Shown here in pieces: positions 50,096 to 59,727 of a stretch of 64,000 bases of DNA. Origin of the DNA: Clostridia bacterium (GTDB taxonomy: Bacteria; Bacillota; Clostridia; Christensenellales; Aristaeellaceae); the NCBI GenBank assembly GCA_900769875.1, contig CAAGII010000147.1, positions 44,830 to 108,829 of the forward strand, written 5' to 3'. The notes under the pieces were generated by a model that was not told the DNA's origin, made no database searches, and was given only the letters and a program-made list of their open reading frames with translations. The position numbers were made by a program, and so were the translations under genes. Every line of letters starts with the position of its first letter. Position 1 is the first letter of the stretch.

Positions 50096-50998
50096 TTGAA
50101 ACGTATTCTGATCACCGGAAAGAACGGCTATATCGGAGGCTGCTTCATCCAGTGGATGAGGGAGCGCGGCGCGGATGACCGGATTGATACGCTGAGCGTC
50201 CGGGATGACGCGTGGAAGCAGCTCTCCTTTGCCGGATATGACGTTGTCATCCATCTGGCGGCGGTGGTGCACCGGAAGGAAAAGCCGGACATGAAGGCCC
50301 TGTACCACCGGGTCAATACGGAGCTGACCTGCGAACTGGCGAGAAAGGCCAAGCAGGAGGGCGTGAAGCATTTCATCTTTATGAGCACCAAGGGCGTCTA
50401 TACGCCCAATCTGCCGCTTGTGGACAGAAGCACGCCCGCCGTGCCGAAAAGGCTGTACGGTTTCAGCAAGCTGGAGGCGGAGAAGGGCATCCTTCCGCTG
50501 CGGGACGAGGGGTTTTGCGTCACCATCCTGCGGCCGCCGACGGTGTACGGCGAGCGTTGCCCGGGCAATTTCCCGTTCCTGGAGGCGCTCTCCCAAAGGG
50601 TGCATGTGTTTCCAGAGGTGCGCAACAGGAGGAGCATGCTCTACATCTGGAATCTGTGCGAGCTTCTTCGCATGGTTGTCGAGGAGCCGCCGGAGGAGGC
50701 GATCCTGTATCCGCAGAACCGGGAATACTGCGGCACGCTGGATATTCTGGAGGGGTTGTGGAAGGCTCGAGGCGAGCGGTACCGTCTCCTGCCCCTGACC
50801 GGACGGCTGGCAGCGCTGCTTGCGCGGAAGCTCCGGGTCAGGAGGCTGATGACCATCTTCTGCGACGCGAAATACGACCGCGCGCTGTCAGACTTCCGAG
50901 ACAACGGCTACTGCGTCTATTCCTTTGACGAATCCATGGCGCGCATCGCCAGGTATGAACAGGAGCAGCATCTATGTCCGAGCCAATCAGGGTGCTGA
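50096..50998 (+). CDS. NAD-dependent epimerase/dehydratase
   Basis: 300-aa extended SDR enzyme with the NAD motif TGKNGYIGG and the YGFSKLEAEK active site (YxxxK). Overall it resembles UDP-glucose 4-epimerase/WbpP-like proteins, but with VVHRKEKPDM after the HLAA segment. The TTG at 50096 (MKRILITGKNG) is preferred because the GTG at 50090 overlaps the GGAAGGAG site. Its end overlaps the next glycosyltransferase by 25 bp. Confidence 0.9.
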   Translation: MKRILITGKNGYIGGCFIQWMRERGADDRIDTLSVRDDAWKQLSFAGYDVVIHLAAVVHRKEKPDMKALYHRVNTELTCELARKAKQEGVKHFIFMSTKGVYTPNLPLVDRSTPAVPKRLYGFSKLEAEKGILPLRDEGFCVTILRPPTVYGERCPGNFPFLEALSQRVHVFPEVRNRRSMLYIWNLCELLRMVVEEPPEEAILYPQNREYCGTLDILEGLWKARGERYRLLPLTGRLAALLARKLRVRRLMTIFCDAKYDRALSDFRDNGYCVYSFDESMARIARYEQEQHLCPSQSGC

Positions 50999-52119
50999 AT
51001 GTGGTGGGGCGCATGGGCGCCGGCGGCATTGAGGCGCTCATCATGAACCTGTACCGCCATATGGACAGAGAGCGGGTTCAGTTCGACTTTCTGACCCACA
51101 AGGGAAGCGGCGGTATCTATGAGGACGAGATCAGGCGGCTGGGCGGCAGGATTTACGAGATGCCCGTGCTGCGGCAGGGAAACAGAACCTACTACTGGCG
51201 CGTGCTGACCTACCGGCGCGCACTGAAACGCTTCTTTGCCGCACATCCGGAATATCATGTGCTTCATGGGCACATGACCAATCTGGCGAGCATCTACATG
51301 CCCATTGCGAAGAAGCACGGCAGGGTGACCTGCGCGATTGCGCACAGCCATCTGACGCAGGCGCGGCCCGGTCTTTCGGGCGTGGTGACGGATCTTCTGC
51401 ATCGGGGCGTCCCCAGGGTGGCGACGGATTACTTCGCCTGTTCTGAAATGGCGGCGCACTGGATCTTCTCCGATGCCGACATTGCCGCGGGAAAGGTTCG
51501 CATCATCAGGAACGGCGTTGATCCCGCGCGCTTTTGCTACAGCAGGGAGAGGGCGCAACGCCTGAGAAGGGAGCTGGGGCTTGAGGGCAGGTTTGTGATG
51601 GGCAATGTGGCGCGGTTCAAAACGGAAAAGAACCATGCGTTTCAGCTGGAGGTGCTGCGCGAGGTTGTCCAAATGCAGCCAGATACCGTGCTGCTGCTGG
51701 TGGGCGACGGCGAGCTGCGGCCCGAGATCGAGCGGAAGGCGCGGGATATGGGACTGGACGGGCATGTGCGGCTGATGGGTCTGCGGCAGGATGTCCCGGA
51801 GCTGATGGCCGCGATGGATCTGTTTTTGCTGCCCTCGCTGTACGAGGGGCTCCCGGTGGCGGGCATGGAGGCGCAGGCGGCAGGGCTGCCCGTGGTCACC
51901 TCCACGGGCGTGACCACAGAGATGGATATCACGGGCAATGTCAGCTTCCTTGATCTTCAGCTGGGCGTAAAAGTCTGGGCGGACAGGATCGTGGAGCTTC
52001 ATCGTACCTTTGAGCGAAAGGACACGAGCGCGCTCATTCGGGCAGGCGGATATGACATCACGGAGACCGCGGCATGGCTTGAGCAGTTTTACCTGACAAA
52101 GCATGAGGAGGGCGCCTGA
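50974..52119 (+). CDS. Glycosyltransferase family 4 (EpsF-like)
   Basis: 381-aa GT-B retaining glycosyltransferase. N-terminal RVLNVVGRMGAGGIEALIMN, hinge IIRNGVDPARF, and the donor-binding LFLLPSLYEGLPVAGMEAQAAGLP with the EX7E pattern. It adds one sugar to the lipid-linked repeat. It overlaps the preceding gene, so they are translationally coupled. Confidence 0.92.
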   Translation: MSEPIRVLNVVGRMGAGGIEALIMNLYRHMDRERVQFDFLTHKGSGGIYEDEIRRLGGRIYEMPVLRQGNRTYYWRVLTYRRALKRFFAAHPEYHVLHGHMTNLASIYMPIAKKHGRVTCAIAHSHLTQARPGLSGVVTDLLHRGVPRVATDYFACSEMAAHWIFSDADIAAGKVRIIRNGVDPARFCYSRERAQRLRRELGLEGRFVMGNVARFKTEKNHAFQLEVLREVVQMQPDTVLLLVGDGELRPEIERKARDMGLDGHVRLMGLRQDVPELMAAMDLFLLPSLYEGLPVAGMEAQAAGLPVVTSTGVTTEMDITGNVSFLDLQLGVKVWADRIVELHRTFERKDTSALIRAGGYDITETAAWLEQFYLTKHEEGA

Positions 52120-52201
52120 GCGCGTTGTATCTGTCAGGGGGTGCTGAGCGCCGGGACGCCTGCGGGGAATGCGCGTACGCGCCTGCCGGAAAGGATCGGG
52201 A

Positions 52202-53371
52202 ATGGACATTCTGTATATCGCCTTTACGGACTTCTCAAAACAGCATTATGGCCCGTGCCAAAAGGTGCTCAGCGAATGTCGCGCCCTTGAACGCCTTGGG
52301 CACACGGTCACACTGATGGGACGGGAGCGGAACGCAACGGTCGAAGTCGGTATGGACGGGACGTGCCGGACACTTGCCACGCACAGGGCGCTGACGGCGG
52401 GCAGGGTACAGAACGTCCTTGATAAGCATTGTCAGATCCGGGATATCCTGCATGCTACCTCCCGCGAGCGGTATGATGCGTGCTATATCCGCTTTGATCT
52501 CGCCTCACCGGAATTTCTTCGTCTGCTCAGGGGGCTCAAACGGGTCTGCGAACGCATTGATATCGAGATTCCCACGTATCCCTACGCTCAGGAATACGCG
52601 GGCAGGCTCAACCGGCTCCGGCTTGCGGTCGACGCGGCGTGCGGAAAGCGGCTGCCTGAGTATGTGGATCGGATCATCTCGTTTTACGGGATTCCGGGCG
52701 GCAGGTATCAGGGCATTCCCGTGCTGCAGGTGCCCAACGGCTTTGATTTTGACGCACTTGACGTCATTACGGACGATACCGTGCCGGAGGAGATTCACAT
52801 CGCGGCGGTATCCACCATGCGCCGCTGGCACGGCTATGAGCGGATGATCGAGGGGCTGCGCGCCTACTATGGCGCAGGCGGAGCGCGGAGCATCGTGCTG
52901 CACCTGGTGGGCGAGGGCCGGGAAGAGCCGGTGTACAGAGCGCTGGTGGAGCGGTACGGCCTGCAGGAGCATGTGCTGTTTCATGGACCGATGCATGGCG
53001 CGGCGCTCCATGAGCTCATGGCGCGCTGCACGCTGGGGCTGGATTCGCTGGCCAGACACAGGACGGGGATTTCGGTGCTCAGCTCGCTCAAGAGCCGGGA
53101 GTATGGCGCGATGGGAATCCCGATCATCAATTCCTGCGATATTGACGTCATCGGGCCGGACTTCCCGTATCTGCTGAAGGTTCCGCCGGACGAAACGCCG
53201 GTCGACATGAACGCTGTCATCGCGTTTCACGACAGGTGCTACGCGGGCGGCAGCCGCACGGCGGTGGCGCGCAGCATCAGAACGTACATGGAGGGGAAAT
53301 GCGGTATGGACAGTGTGATGAGTATGATCTATGGTGAGGTCAGGGACAGGCATGGCGCGAAGTACCGCTAA
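52202..53371 (+). CDS. Glycosyltransferase (GT-B fold)
   Basis: 389-aa glycosyltransferase. N-terminal MDILYIAFTDFSKQHYGPCQ, acceptor domain to about 170, donor domain with STMRRWHGYERMIEGL and LHLVGEGREEPVY. The C-terminal half has SLKSREYGAMGIPII in place of the usual EGxP region, so it is a divergent family-4-like enzyme. The ATG at 52202 follows GGAAAGGA. Its end overlaps the polymerase start by 20 bp. Confidence 0.88.
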   Translation: MDILYIAFTDFSKQHYGPCQKVLSECRALERLGHTVTLMGRERNATVEVGMDGTCRTLATHRALTAGRVQNVLDKHCQIRDILHATSRERYDACYIRFDLASPEFLRLLRGLKRVCERIDIEIPTYPYAQEYAGRLNRLRLAVDAACGKRLPEYVDRIISFYGIPGGRYQGIPVLQVPNGFDFDALDVITDDTVPEEIHIAAVSTMRRWHGYERMIEGLRAYYGAGGARSIVLHLVGEGREEPVYRALVERYGLQEHVLFHGPMHGAALHELMARCTLGLDSLARHRTGISVLSSLKSREYGAMGIPIINSCDIDVIGPDFPYLLKVPPDETPVDMNAVIAFHDRCYAGGSRTAVARSIRTYMEGKCGMDSVMSMIYGEVRDRHGAKYR

Positions 53372-54815
53372 ACACAGCATCTATATCAGCCGCAACAGCG
53401 TCCCGTGGCTGTTTGCCGGAGTGGCTGCAAGCGTCCTGCTGCTGCTCTGCTGCCTTGGTGTGCTGACCCTGAGCAATACAACTTACCTGTCCATTGCAAT
53501 GGGCACGGTGGGCGTGTGCATGGTCTACTGCATCCGGGAGCTGCCGTCGCGCTTTCTGCTGTTCGGCTTCAACGCGACTTATTTCCTGTTCCTGCTCAGC
53601 GGTCTTGCGATGAAGCTGTTTGACCAGGAGGCGATTGTCAGCTATCTGGCGTCGGGAGAGGAGGCCGCGTCCCACGCGTGTTTGTGCATCGCGCTGAGCA
53701 TTCTGGTCATTGATCTGACAGCCTTTGTGCTCTTTGAGCATCACAGGGATCAGCTGCGGAGCAACTGGTCAGCGCCCATGGAAAACTGCCCCAACGTGAC
53801 AAGGCAGATCATTCTGGTGCTGCTTCTGCTTTCCATGGCGTGCAAGCTGGGTACCTCGCTGCTTCGGTATGTGAACACGCTCGTCAGCGGGTATTCCTCG
53901 ATTTATCAGGCCAAGGTGGAGCTGCCGGAGCTTCTGAGGATTCCGGCTTCCGTGTTTTACATGCTTCTGAGCCTGTGGCTCGTCACAAGACCGGGGAAAT
54001 GGCAGTTCCTTGCCTGCTTCTCCATCATCCTGCTGATCGAGGGGCTTGTCTTTTTCTCCGGCGACCGGGGCGAATCAACGTCCGCGCTGCTGTTCCTGCT
54101 GTTCTACATCTACAGGCGCGGGAAGGAGGACAGATCCTTTTTTAGAATCACAAAGCTCCATGTGGCCGCGGCGCTGCTGCTCCTGCCGCTTCTCATCTAC
54201 CTCATGCAGTATGTGTCGTTTACGCGACGCCACAACACCGTCGTCATCGAGTCGCTGTTTGCCGATTTCTTTGAGTCGCAGGGCATATCCGCGCAGATTA
54301 TGTCCAAGGGCTATCTCCTCAAGGACGAAATCGCAGCCATCGGCGGGCATTCCTATGCGACCGGGTCGCTGCGCTCCTATGTGCTGCACAACGCGCTGAC
54401 GCGCGCGCTGTTTGGCACGGACAGGGTCATTGCCAATACCGAGGCGATCGCGCTGTCCGGCGAATCCTACGGCTCGACCATGGCGTATCTCCGCTTTCGC
54501 GTGTCGTACCTCGGGGGCGTTGGCTGCGGAACAAGCTTTATCGCTGAGCTGTGGCATGACGGCGGCTTTCCGCTTCTGATCATCGGCAGCGGACTGGTCG
54601 CCTGTCTGATCGACCTGGTTTCCCGAAAGACGGCTGAAAACAGCAGCCTGTTTATCAGCGCGGTCTTTACGATGATGATTCTCTACATCATCCGGCTTCC
54701 GAGGGACAACTGCTTTGCATGGCTGACCGAAACGCTTTCGGTGAATAACCTTGTTTTGCTGGTGCTGTTGCTGCTTGTGAGCAGCGCTGCCAGACGCAGG
54801 AAAGGACCATCATGA
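53352..54815 (+). CDS. Wzy-type repeat-unit polymerase
   Basis: 487-aa polytopic membrane protein with about 11-12 helices and a large extracytoplasmic loop (about 300-400), the topology of O-antigen/EPS polymerases. The FFSGDRGESTSALLFLLFYI segment and the GSTMAYLRFRVSYLGG loop segment are visible. It joins repeat units outside the membrane. An earlier ATG at 53331 is possible. Confidence 0.85.
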   Translation: MARSTAKHSIYISRNSVPWLFAGVAASVLLLLCCLGVLTLSNTTYLSIAMGTVGVCMVYCIRELPSRFLLFGFNATYFLFLLSGLAMKLFDQEAIVSYLASGEEAASHACLCIALSILVIDLTAFVLFEHHRDQLRSNWSAPMENCPNVTRQIILVLLLLSMACKLGTSLLRYVNTLVSGYSSIYQAKVELPELLRIPASVFYMLLSLWLVTRPGKWQFLACFSIILLIEGLVFFSGDRGESTSALLFLLFYIYRRGKEDRSFFRITKLHVAAALLLLPLLIYLMQYVSFTRRHNTVVIESLFADFFESQGISAQIMSKGYLLKDEIAAIGGHSYATGSLRSYVLHNALTRALFGTDRVIANTEAIALSGESYGSTMAYLRFRVSYLGGVGCGTSFIAELWHDGGFPLLIIGSGLVACLIDLVSRKTAENSSLFISAVFTMMILYIIRLPRDNCFAWLTETLSVNNLVLLVLLLLVSSAARRRKGPS

Positions 54816-56953
54816 GAATCGGAACCATCACCACGCACACGGCGGATAATTACGGCGCCGTATTGCAGGCCTACGCGCTGTCCACCTATCTGGACAGGGG
54901 CTCGCAATGCGAGATCGTGAATTATTGTCCGTCCTATGCGAGGGAGCGGTATGGCCTCAGGCGGAGAATCCGAAGCCCGAAGTCCCTGCTCTATGCGCTC
55001 TACGACAGAGCGCATGCGCAGGAGCGAAAGCGCAGGAAGGATCGCTTCGAGGCATTTCGGGCGTCCCACATGAAGCTGTCGAGGGAGTGCGCTACCAGGG
55101 CGGAGCTGAAAGCGCTCGCCGGGGATTATGACGCGGTGGTAACCGGCAGCGATCAGGTGTGGAACCCGGAGCTGCACGGTTTTGACGAAAACTACTTCCT
55201 CACCTTCTGCCCGGAGCATGTGCGCAAGTATGGATATGCGCCCAGCTTCGGTCTGTCGTCGCTCAGGGAAAAGCAGAAGCGGATCGTCAAGCTGCGGTGT
55301 GAGGGCTTTTCGGATATGGCCTTCCGCGAGCGGAGCGGCGCAAGGATCGCCGGTGAGCTGTTCGGCGCGGAGTTCCCGCTGGTGCTGGATCCTGTGTTTC
55401 TGCTTGGATGTCAGGACTGGGAATCGCTGCTGCCCGACGTAGCTCCCGCAAAACCGTACTACCTGTGCTATTATCTGTCCGATCCCAGGGCGTCGGTCAG
55501 GCATGTGTGCGCGATGGGCAGGCGGGACGGCGTGGATGTGATCTCGATTGGCTACTCCATCAAGGATCCGCTCAACAGTGCCAGAAAGGTTTACGATCTG
55601 GGGCCGCTTGAGTTTCTGTCCTATATCCGGCATGCGCAGTGCGTGTTCACGGACTCCTTTCACGCCACAGCCTTTTCCATCATTTTCAAGCGCCCGTTCT
55701 GCACGCGGGTGGATGGAAAAAACGCGAAACGCGCTGACCGCGTGCTCACGCTGACGGATTCGCTGGGGCTGAGCGACCGCACCTACGTGGAAAGCGACAT
55801 CGCCGCGCTCACCGCCGCGCCGGTCGACTATGCCGCGCTGGAGGAGCCGCTTGGCGGCATGATCCGGGCTTCACAGGAATACGCCGACAGCATCACGGCC
55901 GCCTCCGCGCCGGTACGCGAGGTCAAGCGGGACGTGCTTTGCGGCGTCAAGGCGTTTGGCGGATACATTCTGGACGCTCAGGTGCTTGGCAGGTCGTCGT
56001 CCGGCGGCTTCGCCGCGGCGATGGCGCGGCAGGTGCTGCGGGAGGGCGGTGTGGTGTACGGCGTGGCGTACACCGCCGATTTCCGGGGAGCCGAATACAG
56101 GCGGATTGACCGCGCGGAGCAGCTTGACGCGCTGCTGGGCTCCAAATACATCAGGAGCAGCGGCGTGACAAGAGAGCTGGTGCAAAGCGTGCAGAGCGAC
56201 CTGCTCCAGCGCCCGAGGGTGCTGTTCACAGGCCTGCCGTGTGAGATTGCCGCGCTTTTGGGAGGGCTGAAAGCTCTGGGTGGGCTGAAAGCTCTGGGTG
56301 GGCTGAAGGCTCAGGGCGGGGCTGATCTTGACCGTCTCGTGACGGTCGATCTGATCTGCCATGGGCCGACCTGCCCCGAGGTGCAGGCGGCATACGTCGA
56401 TCAGCTGGAACGCTCCTTCGGCGGAAGGGTCAGGCAGTTTTCTGTCCGCTACAAGCGCCCGGGATGGACTCCATCCTATGTTCACGCGGTGTTTGACAAC
56501 GGCAGGGAATATACCCGCGAGTTCATCTATACGGACCTTGGCGAGGCGTTTGCGAAAATGCCTCAAAGGAGCTGCCTCAGCTGCCGGTTCAAGGGCAGCG
56601 CCCACGCGGCGGATATCACCATCGGCGACTATTGGGGCGTGCCGAAGGACGCTCCGGCGTGGAATCCGCTGGGCGTATCGGTGGCGCTGACGCATACGCG
56701 CAAAGGGGAGGACTTCTTGCTGGGGCTGGACGGCGTCGCGCTGTATCCGGCGGATGCGGGCTATGTCATCGAGCACAACCTGAACTATGCCTTTCCCGCG
56801 GAAAAGCCCCCGCAATACGAAGCCTTCTGCGCGGACTTTCAGGCGCATGGTCTGCACAGCGCCTGCAGAAAACACCGCTCACGAAGGAAAAAGCTTCTGA
56901 TGCTGCTGCCCCAATGGCTGCTGGACCGGCTCAAGAAGGTGAGACGAGCTTAG
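54812..56953 (+). CDS. Polysaccharide pyruvyltransferase fused to FrhB-like domain
   Basis: 713-aa fusion. Residues about 1-340 are a polysaccharide pyruvyltransferase (GTITTHTADNYGAVLQAYAL, TGSDQVWNP, FTDSFHATAFSIIF), which would add a pyruvate ketal. Residues about 380-690 are a FrhB/coenzyme F420 hydrogenase beta-like domain (SSSGGFAAAMA, GLPCEIAAL near 477, DLICHGPTC, CLSCRF near 588, ADITIGDYWGV). The N-terminal ferredoxin motif usual for stand-alone FrhB-like EPS proteins is missing. An 18-bp tandem repeat lies within the FrhB part. Both parts are in frame with no stop. It overlaps wzy by 4 bp. Confidence 0.9.
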   Translation: MRIGTITTHTADNYGAVLQAYALSTYLDRGSQCEIVNYCPSYARERYGLRRRIRSPKSLLYALYDRAHAQERKRRKDRFEAFRASHMKLSRECATRAELKALAGDYDAVVTGSDQVWNPELHGFDENYFLTFCPEHVRKYGYAPSFGLSSLREKQKRIVKLRCEGFSDMAFRERSGARIAGELFGAEFPLVLDPVFLLGCQDWESLLPDVAPAKPYYLCYYLSDPRASVRHVCAMGRRDGVDVISIGYSIKDPLNSARKVYDLGPLEFLSYIRHAQCVFTDSFHATAFSIIFKRPFCTRVDGKNAKRADRVLTLTDSLGLSDRTYVESDIAALTAAPVDYAALEEPLGGMIRASQEYADSITAASAPVREVKRDVLCGVKAFGGYILDAQVLGRSSSGGFAAAMARQVLREGGVVYGVAYTADFRGAEYRRIDRAEQLDALLGSKYIRSSGVTRELVQSVQSDLLQRPRVLFTGLPCEIAALLGGLKALGGLKALGGLKAQGGADLDRLVTVDLICHGPTCPEVQAAYVDQLERSFGGRVRQFSVRYKRPGWTPSYVHAVFDNGREYTREFIYTDLGEAFAKMPQRSCLSCRFKGSAHAADITIGDYWGVPKDAPAWNPLGVSVALTHTRKGEDFLLGLDGVALYPADAGYVIEHNLNYAFPAEKPPQYEAFCADFQAHGLHSACRKHRSRRKKLLMLLPQWLLDRLKKVRRA
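56264..56317 (+). repeat. Three tandem 18-bp repeats inside the fusion gene
   Basis: GGGCTGAAAGCTCTGGGT occurs perfectly at 56264-56281 and 56282-56299, with a diverged third copy at 56300-56317. It encodes GLKALG repeated and keeps the frame. Confidence 0.9.
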
Positions 56954-56954
56954 G

Positions 56955-58238
56955 ATGAAAAAGCTGCTGGTGCTCTTTGCCAAAGAGTTCCCCTATGGCG
57001 TAAGCGAGCCGTTTCTGGAGCTCGAGTATCCCCTGTACAAGGAATACTTTGACAAGGCGCTGATTGTGACCAACAAGCCCAAACGCGGTACGCTGCGCGC
57101 AAGGCAGGACAGGACTGTGAACGACCCGGCGGTTGAAATCGTCGCCTCCGAGTTTGATCGCGGCTTCCTCACGAGGCTGCGCTTTGCGTGGGCCGTTCTG
57201 ACCGACGCGAATTTCTACCGGGAAGCGCTTGTGATATGGAAGCGGCGCGGAAACAGGCTTGCCATGCTCAGGTCGCTGATATCCTGCATTGGCAAAGCAA
57301 ACCTGTGCGTGCACGCCGCCCGCCGGCGGATTGCCGCGCTGGAAGGGGAGGGCTACTGCCTGACGGCGGTCTATGCGTACTGGCTGCTGTATCCGGCGTA
57401 CGCGGCGGTCAGGCTCAATCGCAGGTACTATGGCGGCAGGCTGTTCACGGTGTCCAGAGCGCACCGGTTCGACCTTTATGAGAACCGCAATCCAAACGGC
57501 TATCTGCCCTGCAGGCAGTACATCCTGCGGGGTCTGTCCCGGATTGCGTCGATCTCCGAGGATGGCAGGCGGTATCTGGAGCGGACGTATCCGGAAATCC
57601 CCATGGACATTGCGCTTCACCGGCTGGGCGCTCGGGATGTGGGGAGTATGCTGGAGGTCGGGAAGGACAGCGGCCCGCTGCGCATTGTTTCCTGCGCGCG
57701 CGCGGTGCCTGTGAAGCGGATTGAGCGAATTCTGGAGGCGCTCATGGAAATCCGCACGTTTGATGTGGAGTGGACGCACCTGGGCGGAGGCGAGAAGCTG
57801 GAGCAGCTCAGGGCACAGGCCAAAGGGCTGCCCCCCAACGTGAAGTGCGTGTTTCCGGGAACGGTTTCCAACACGGACGTTTACCGCTACTACGCCGCGC
57901 ACTTTTATCATGTGTTCGTCAGTACAAGCCAGAGCGAGGGTGTTCCTGTAAGCATCATGGAAGCCATGAGCTTCGGTACGCCGGTGATCGCCACGGCTGT
58001 GGGCGGCGTGGGCGAGATGATCGACCATGGCGTCAACGGGTATCTTTTGAAGGAAAGCTTTGATACCGCGGAGCTGGTGGAGGCTCTCAGCGTGCTGCAT
58101 GCGATGGACGCGTCCGCCTATCGCGCGATGCGTCGCGCGGCACGCGACATGTACAGGCAGAGGTTCAACGCCCAAACCAATTACCGCGCGTTTCTTGCAG
58201 AGCTGTCCGCGCAGCGGCCCGCAGCGCCCGGGAGCTGA
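56955..58238 (+). CDS. Glycosyltransferase family 4
   Basis: 427-aa GT-B glycosyltransferase. The acceptor domain begins KKLLVLFAKEFPYGVSEPFLE, and the donor domain has RIVSCARAVPVKRIERILEAL, HLGGGEKLEQL and STSQSEGVPVSIMEAMSFGTPVI with the EX7E motif. It starts 1 bp after the previous stop with only a weak ribosome site, so it probably relies on translational coupling. Confidence 0.92.
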   Translation: MKKLLVLFAKEFPYGVSEPFLELEYPLYKEYFDKALIVTNKPKRGTLRARQDRTVNDPAVEIVASEFDRGFLTRLRFAWAVLTDANFYREALVIWKRRGNRLAMLRSLISCIGKANLCVHAARRRIAALEGEGYCLTAVYAYWLLYPAYAAVRLNRRYYGGRLFTVSRAHRFDLYENRNPNGYLPCRQYILRGLSRIASISEDGRRYLERTYPEIPMDIALHRLGARDVGSMLEVGKDSGPLRIVSCARAVPVKRIERILEALMEIRTFDVEWTHLGGGEKLEQLRAQAKGLPPNVKCVFPGTVSNTDVYRYYAAHFYHVFVSTSQSEGVPVSIMEAMSFGTPVIATAVGGVGEMIDHGVNGYLLKESFDTAELVEALSVLHAMDASAYRAMRRAARDMYRQRFNAQTNYRAFLAELSAQRPAAPGS

Positions 58239-58275
58239 CGGAGAGCCTTTCATGGGAGGAATGTGAGCGCTGGCC

Positions 58276-59721
58276 ATGGCAAAGAAACAGAATTTCATCC
58301 GCCATTTCTTCGTGATTGGCAGCGGCACAGCCATCAACATGCTCATTGGCCTTTTGACGACGCCGGTCATTACCCGAATGGTCGATCCGGTGGAGTATGG
58401 TCAGCTGTCGATGTTCACCCTGTACGCGACGCTGGCCGTGATGATCCTCGGGCTGGGAATGGATCAGGCGCTCGTCCGCTTCTACTATGAGCAGGATACC
58501 CTGGAGTACAGACGCGCGCTACTGCTTCGGTGCGTCAGGCTCCCCGTCATCATCACCCTGTGCCTGAGCGCAGCCGTTGTGGCTTCGTCCGCGCTGGGGC
58601 TTGTGTCCTACGAGTTCTCCACGCCGGTCATGGTACTCTTGTGCGTGTGTACGCTGATTCAGCTGCTGTACCGCTTCAGCCAGCTGCTGGTGCGCCTTGC
58701 GTACAGGAGCAGGGAGTATTCGATGCTCAACGTGCTCCACAAGCTGGCGTATGTGGTGCTGGCTGTCGGACTGCTGCTGGTGATGAAGGAGCACGACCTT
58801 CTGGCGCTTGTCCTTGCGACGGTACTCTCCTATGGACTGTGCATGGCGCTCAGCATTCGCATGCAGCCTCGCGAGTGGGATTTCAGGGCAGGCTGCGGCG
58901 GTCGCTCCGCCATCCCTGAGCAGGAGCTGCTCAGGTACGCGGCGCCGTTCATCCTGTCCATGAGCGTCACGCAGCTGTTTCATGCCATTGACAAGCTGTC
59001 CCTGAACCACTTCTGCACCTACGCGGAGGTGGGTGTGTATTCCTCGGCGATGACGCTTGTGCACATCTTCGCCATTGTGCAGACCTCCTTCAACGCGGTC
59101 TGGGCGCCGATGCAGGTCGAGCATTACACGAAGAATCCACAGGATCATTCCTTCTATCAGAAGGGCAACCAGGTGATCACGGTTGTCATGTTCCTTCTGG
59201 GGCTGAGCCTCATGCTCTTCAAGGACGTGTTCGCCGTGCTTCTGGGCGGGAAGTACAGGGAAGCCGCCGCCATGCTGCCCTTTCTGGCGTTCAATCCCAT
59301 CATGTACACGGTTTCTGAAACGACCTGCGGCGGACTGGTGTTCATGAAGAAAAGCAGGATGCAGGTCGTTGTCGCGCTGGGCGCCTGCGTCACGAACATC
59401 ATCGGCAACGCGCTGCTCGTTCCGGTGCTCGGAGGCCGTGGCGCGGCGATCTCGACGGGCGTGTCCTATCTTGTGTTTTTCACGCTGCGAACGACGCTCG
59501 CCAACAGGTACTTCTATACGGATTTCAGACTGAAGCAATTCTACGCCATGACGGGGATCACATGCGTGTACGCATACGCCAATACCTTTTTCAGCTTTGG
59601 CGTATGGTCTGTGATCGGCTACATGCTCAGCGTCGCAGTGCTGCTGCTCCTGTACCGGGACACAGTTCAATGGGGCGCGCATGAGCTGACCGCCATGCTC
59701 AGGCGCAGAAAAAGGAGCTGA
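58276..59721 (+). CDS. Wzx-type lipid-linked oligosaccharide flippase
   Basis: 481-aa membrane protein with about 14 helices of the MOP/Wzx family. N-terminal GSGTAINMLIGLLTTPVITRMVDPVEYGQLSMF is typical in shape (see the first 60 residues). It moves completed repeat units across the membrane for Wzy. GGAGG is 16 bp upstream, a loose fit for the ATG at 58276, but an in-frame stop at 58264-58266 rules out earlier starts. Confidence 0.92.
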   Translation: MAKKQNFIRHFFVIGSGTAINMLIGLLTTPVITRMVDPVEYGQLSMFTLYATLAVMILGLGMDQALVRFYYEQDTLEYRRALLLRCVRLPVIITLCLSAAVVASSALGLVSYEFSTPVMVLLCVCTLIQLLYRFSQLLVRLAYRSREYSMLNVLHKLAYVVLAVGLLLVMKEHDLLALVLATVLSYGLCMALSIRMQPREWDFRAGCGGRSAIPEQELLRYAAPFILSMSVTQLFHAIDKLSLNHFCTYAEVGVYSSAMTLVHIFAIVQTSFNAVWAPMQVEHYTKNPQDHSFYQKGNQVITVVMFLLGLSLMLFKDVFAVLLGGKYREAAAMLPFLAFNPIMYTVSETTCGGLVFMKKSRMQVVVALGACVTNIIGNALLVPVLGGRGAAISTGVSYLVFFTLRTTLANRYFYTDFRLKQFYAMTGITCVYAYANTFFSFGVWSVIGYMLSVAVLLLLYRDTVQWGAHELTAMLRRRKRS

Positions 59722-59727
59722 TTGACG

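Noticed and set aside
54812..56953. F420-dependent enzyme
   Set aside because: The FrhB-like domain alone does not show F420 use; nothing else in the window points to F420 biosynthesis.
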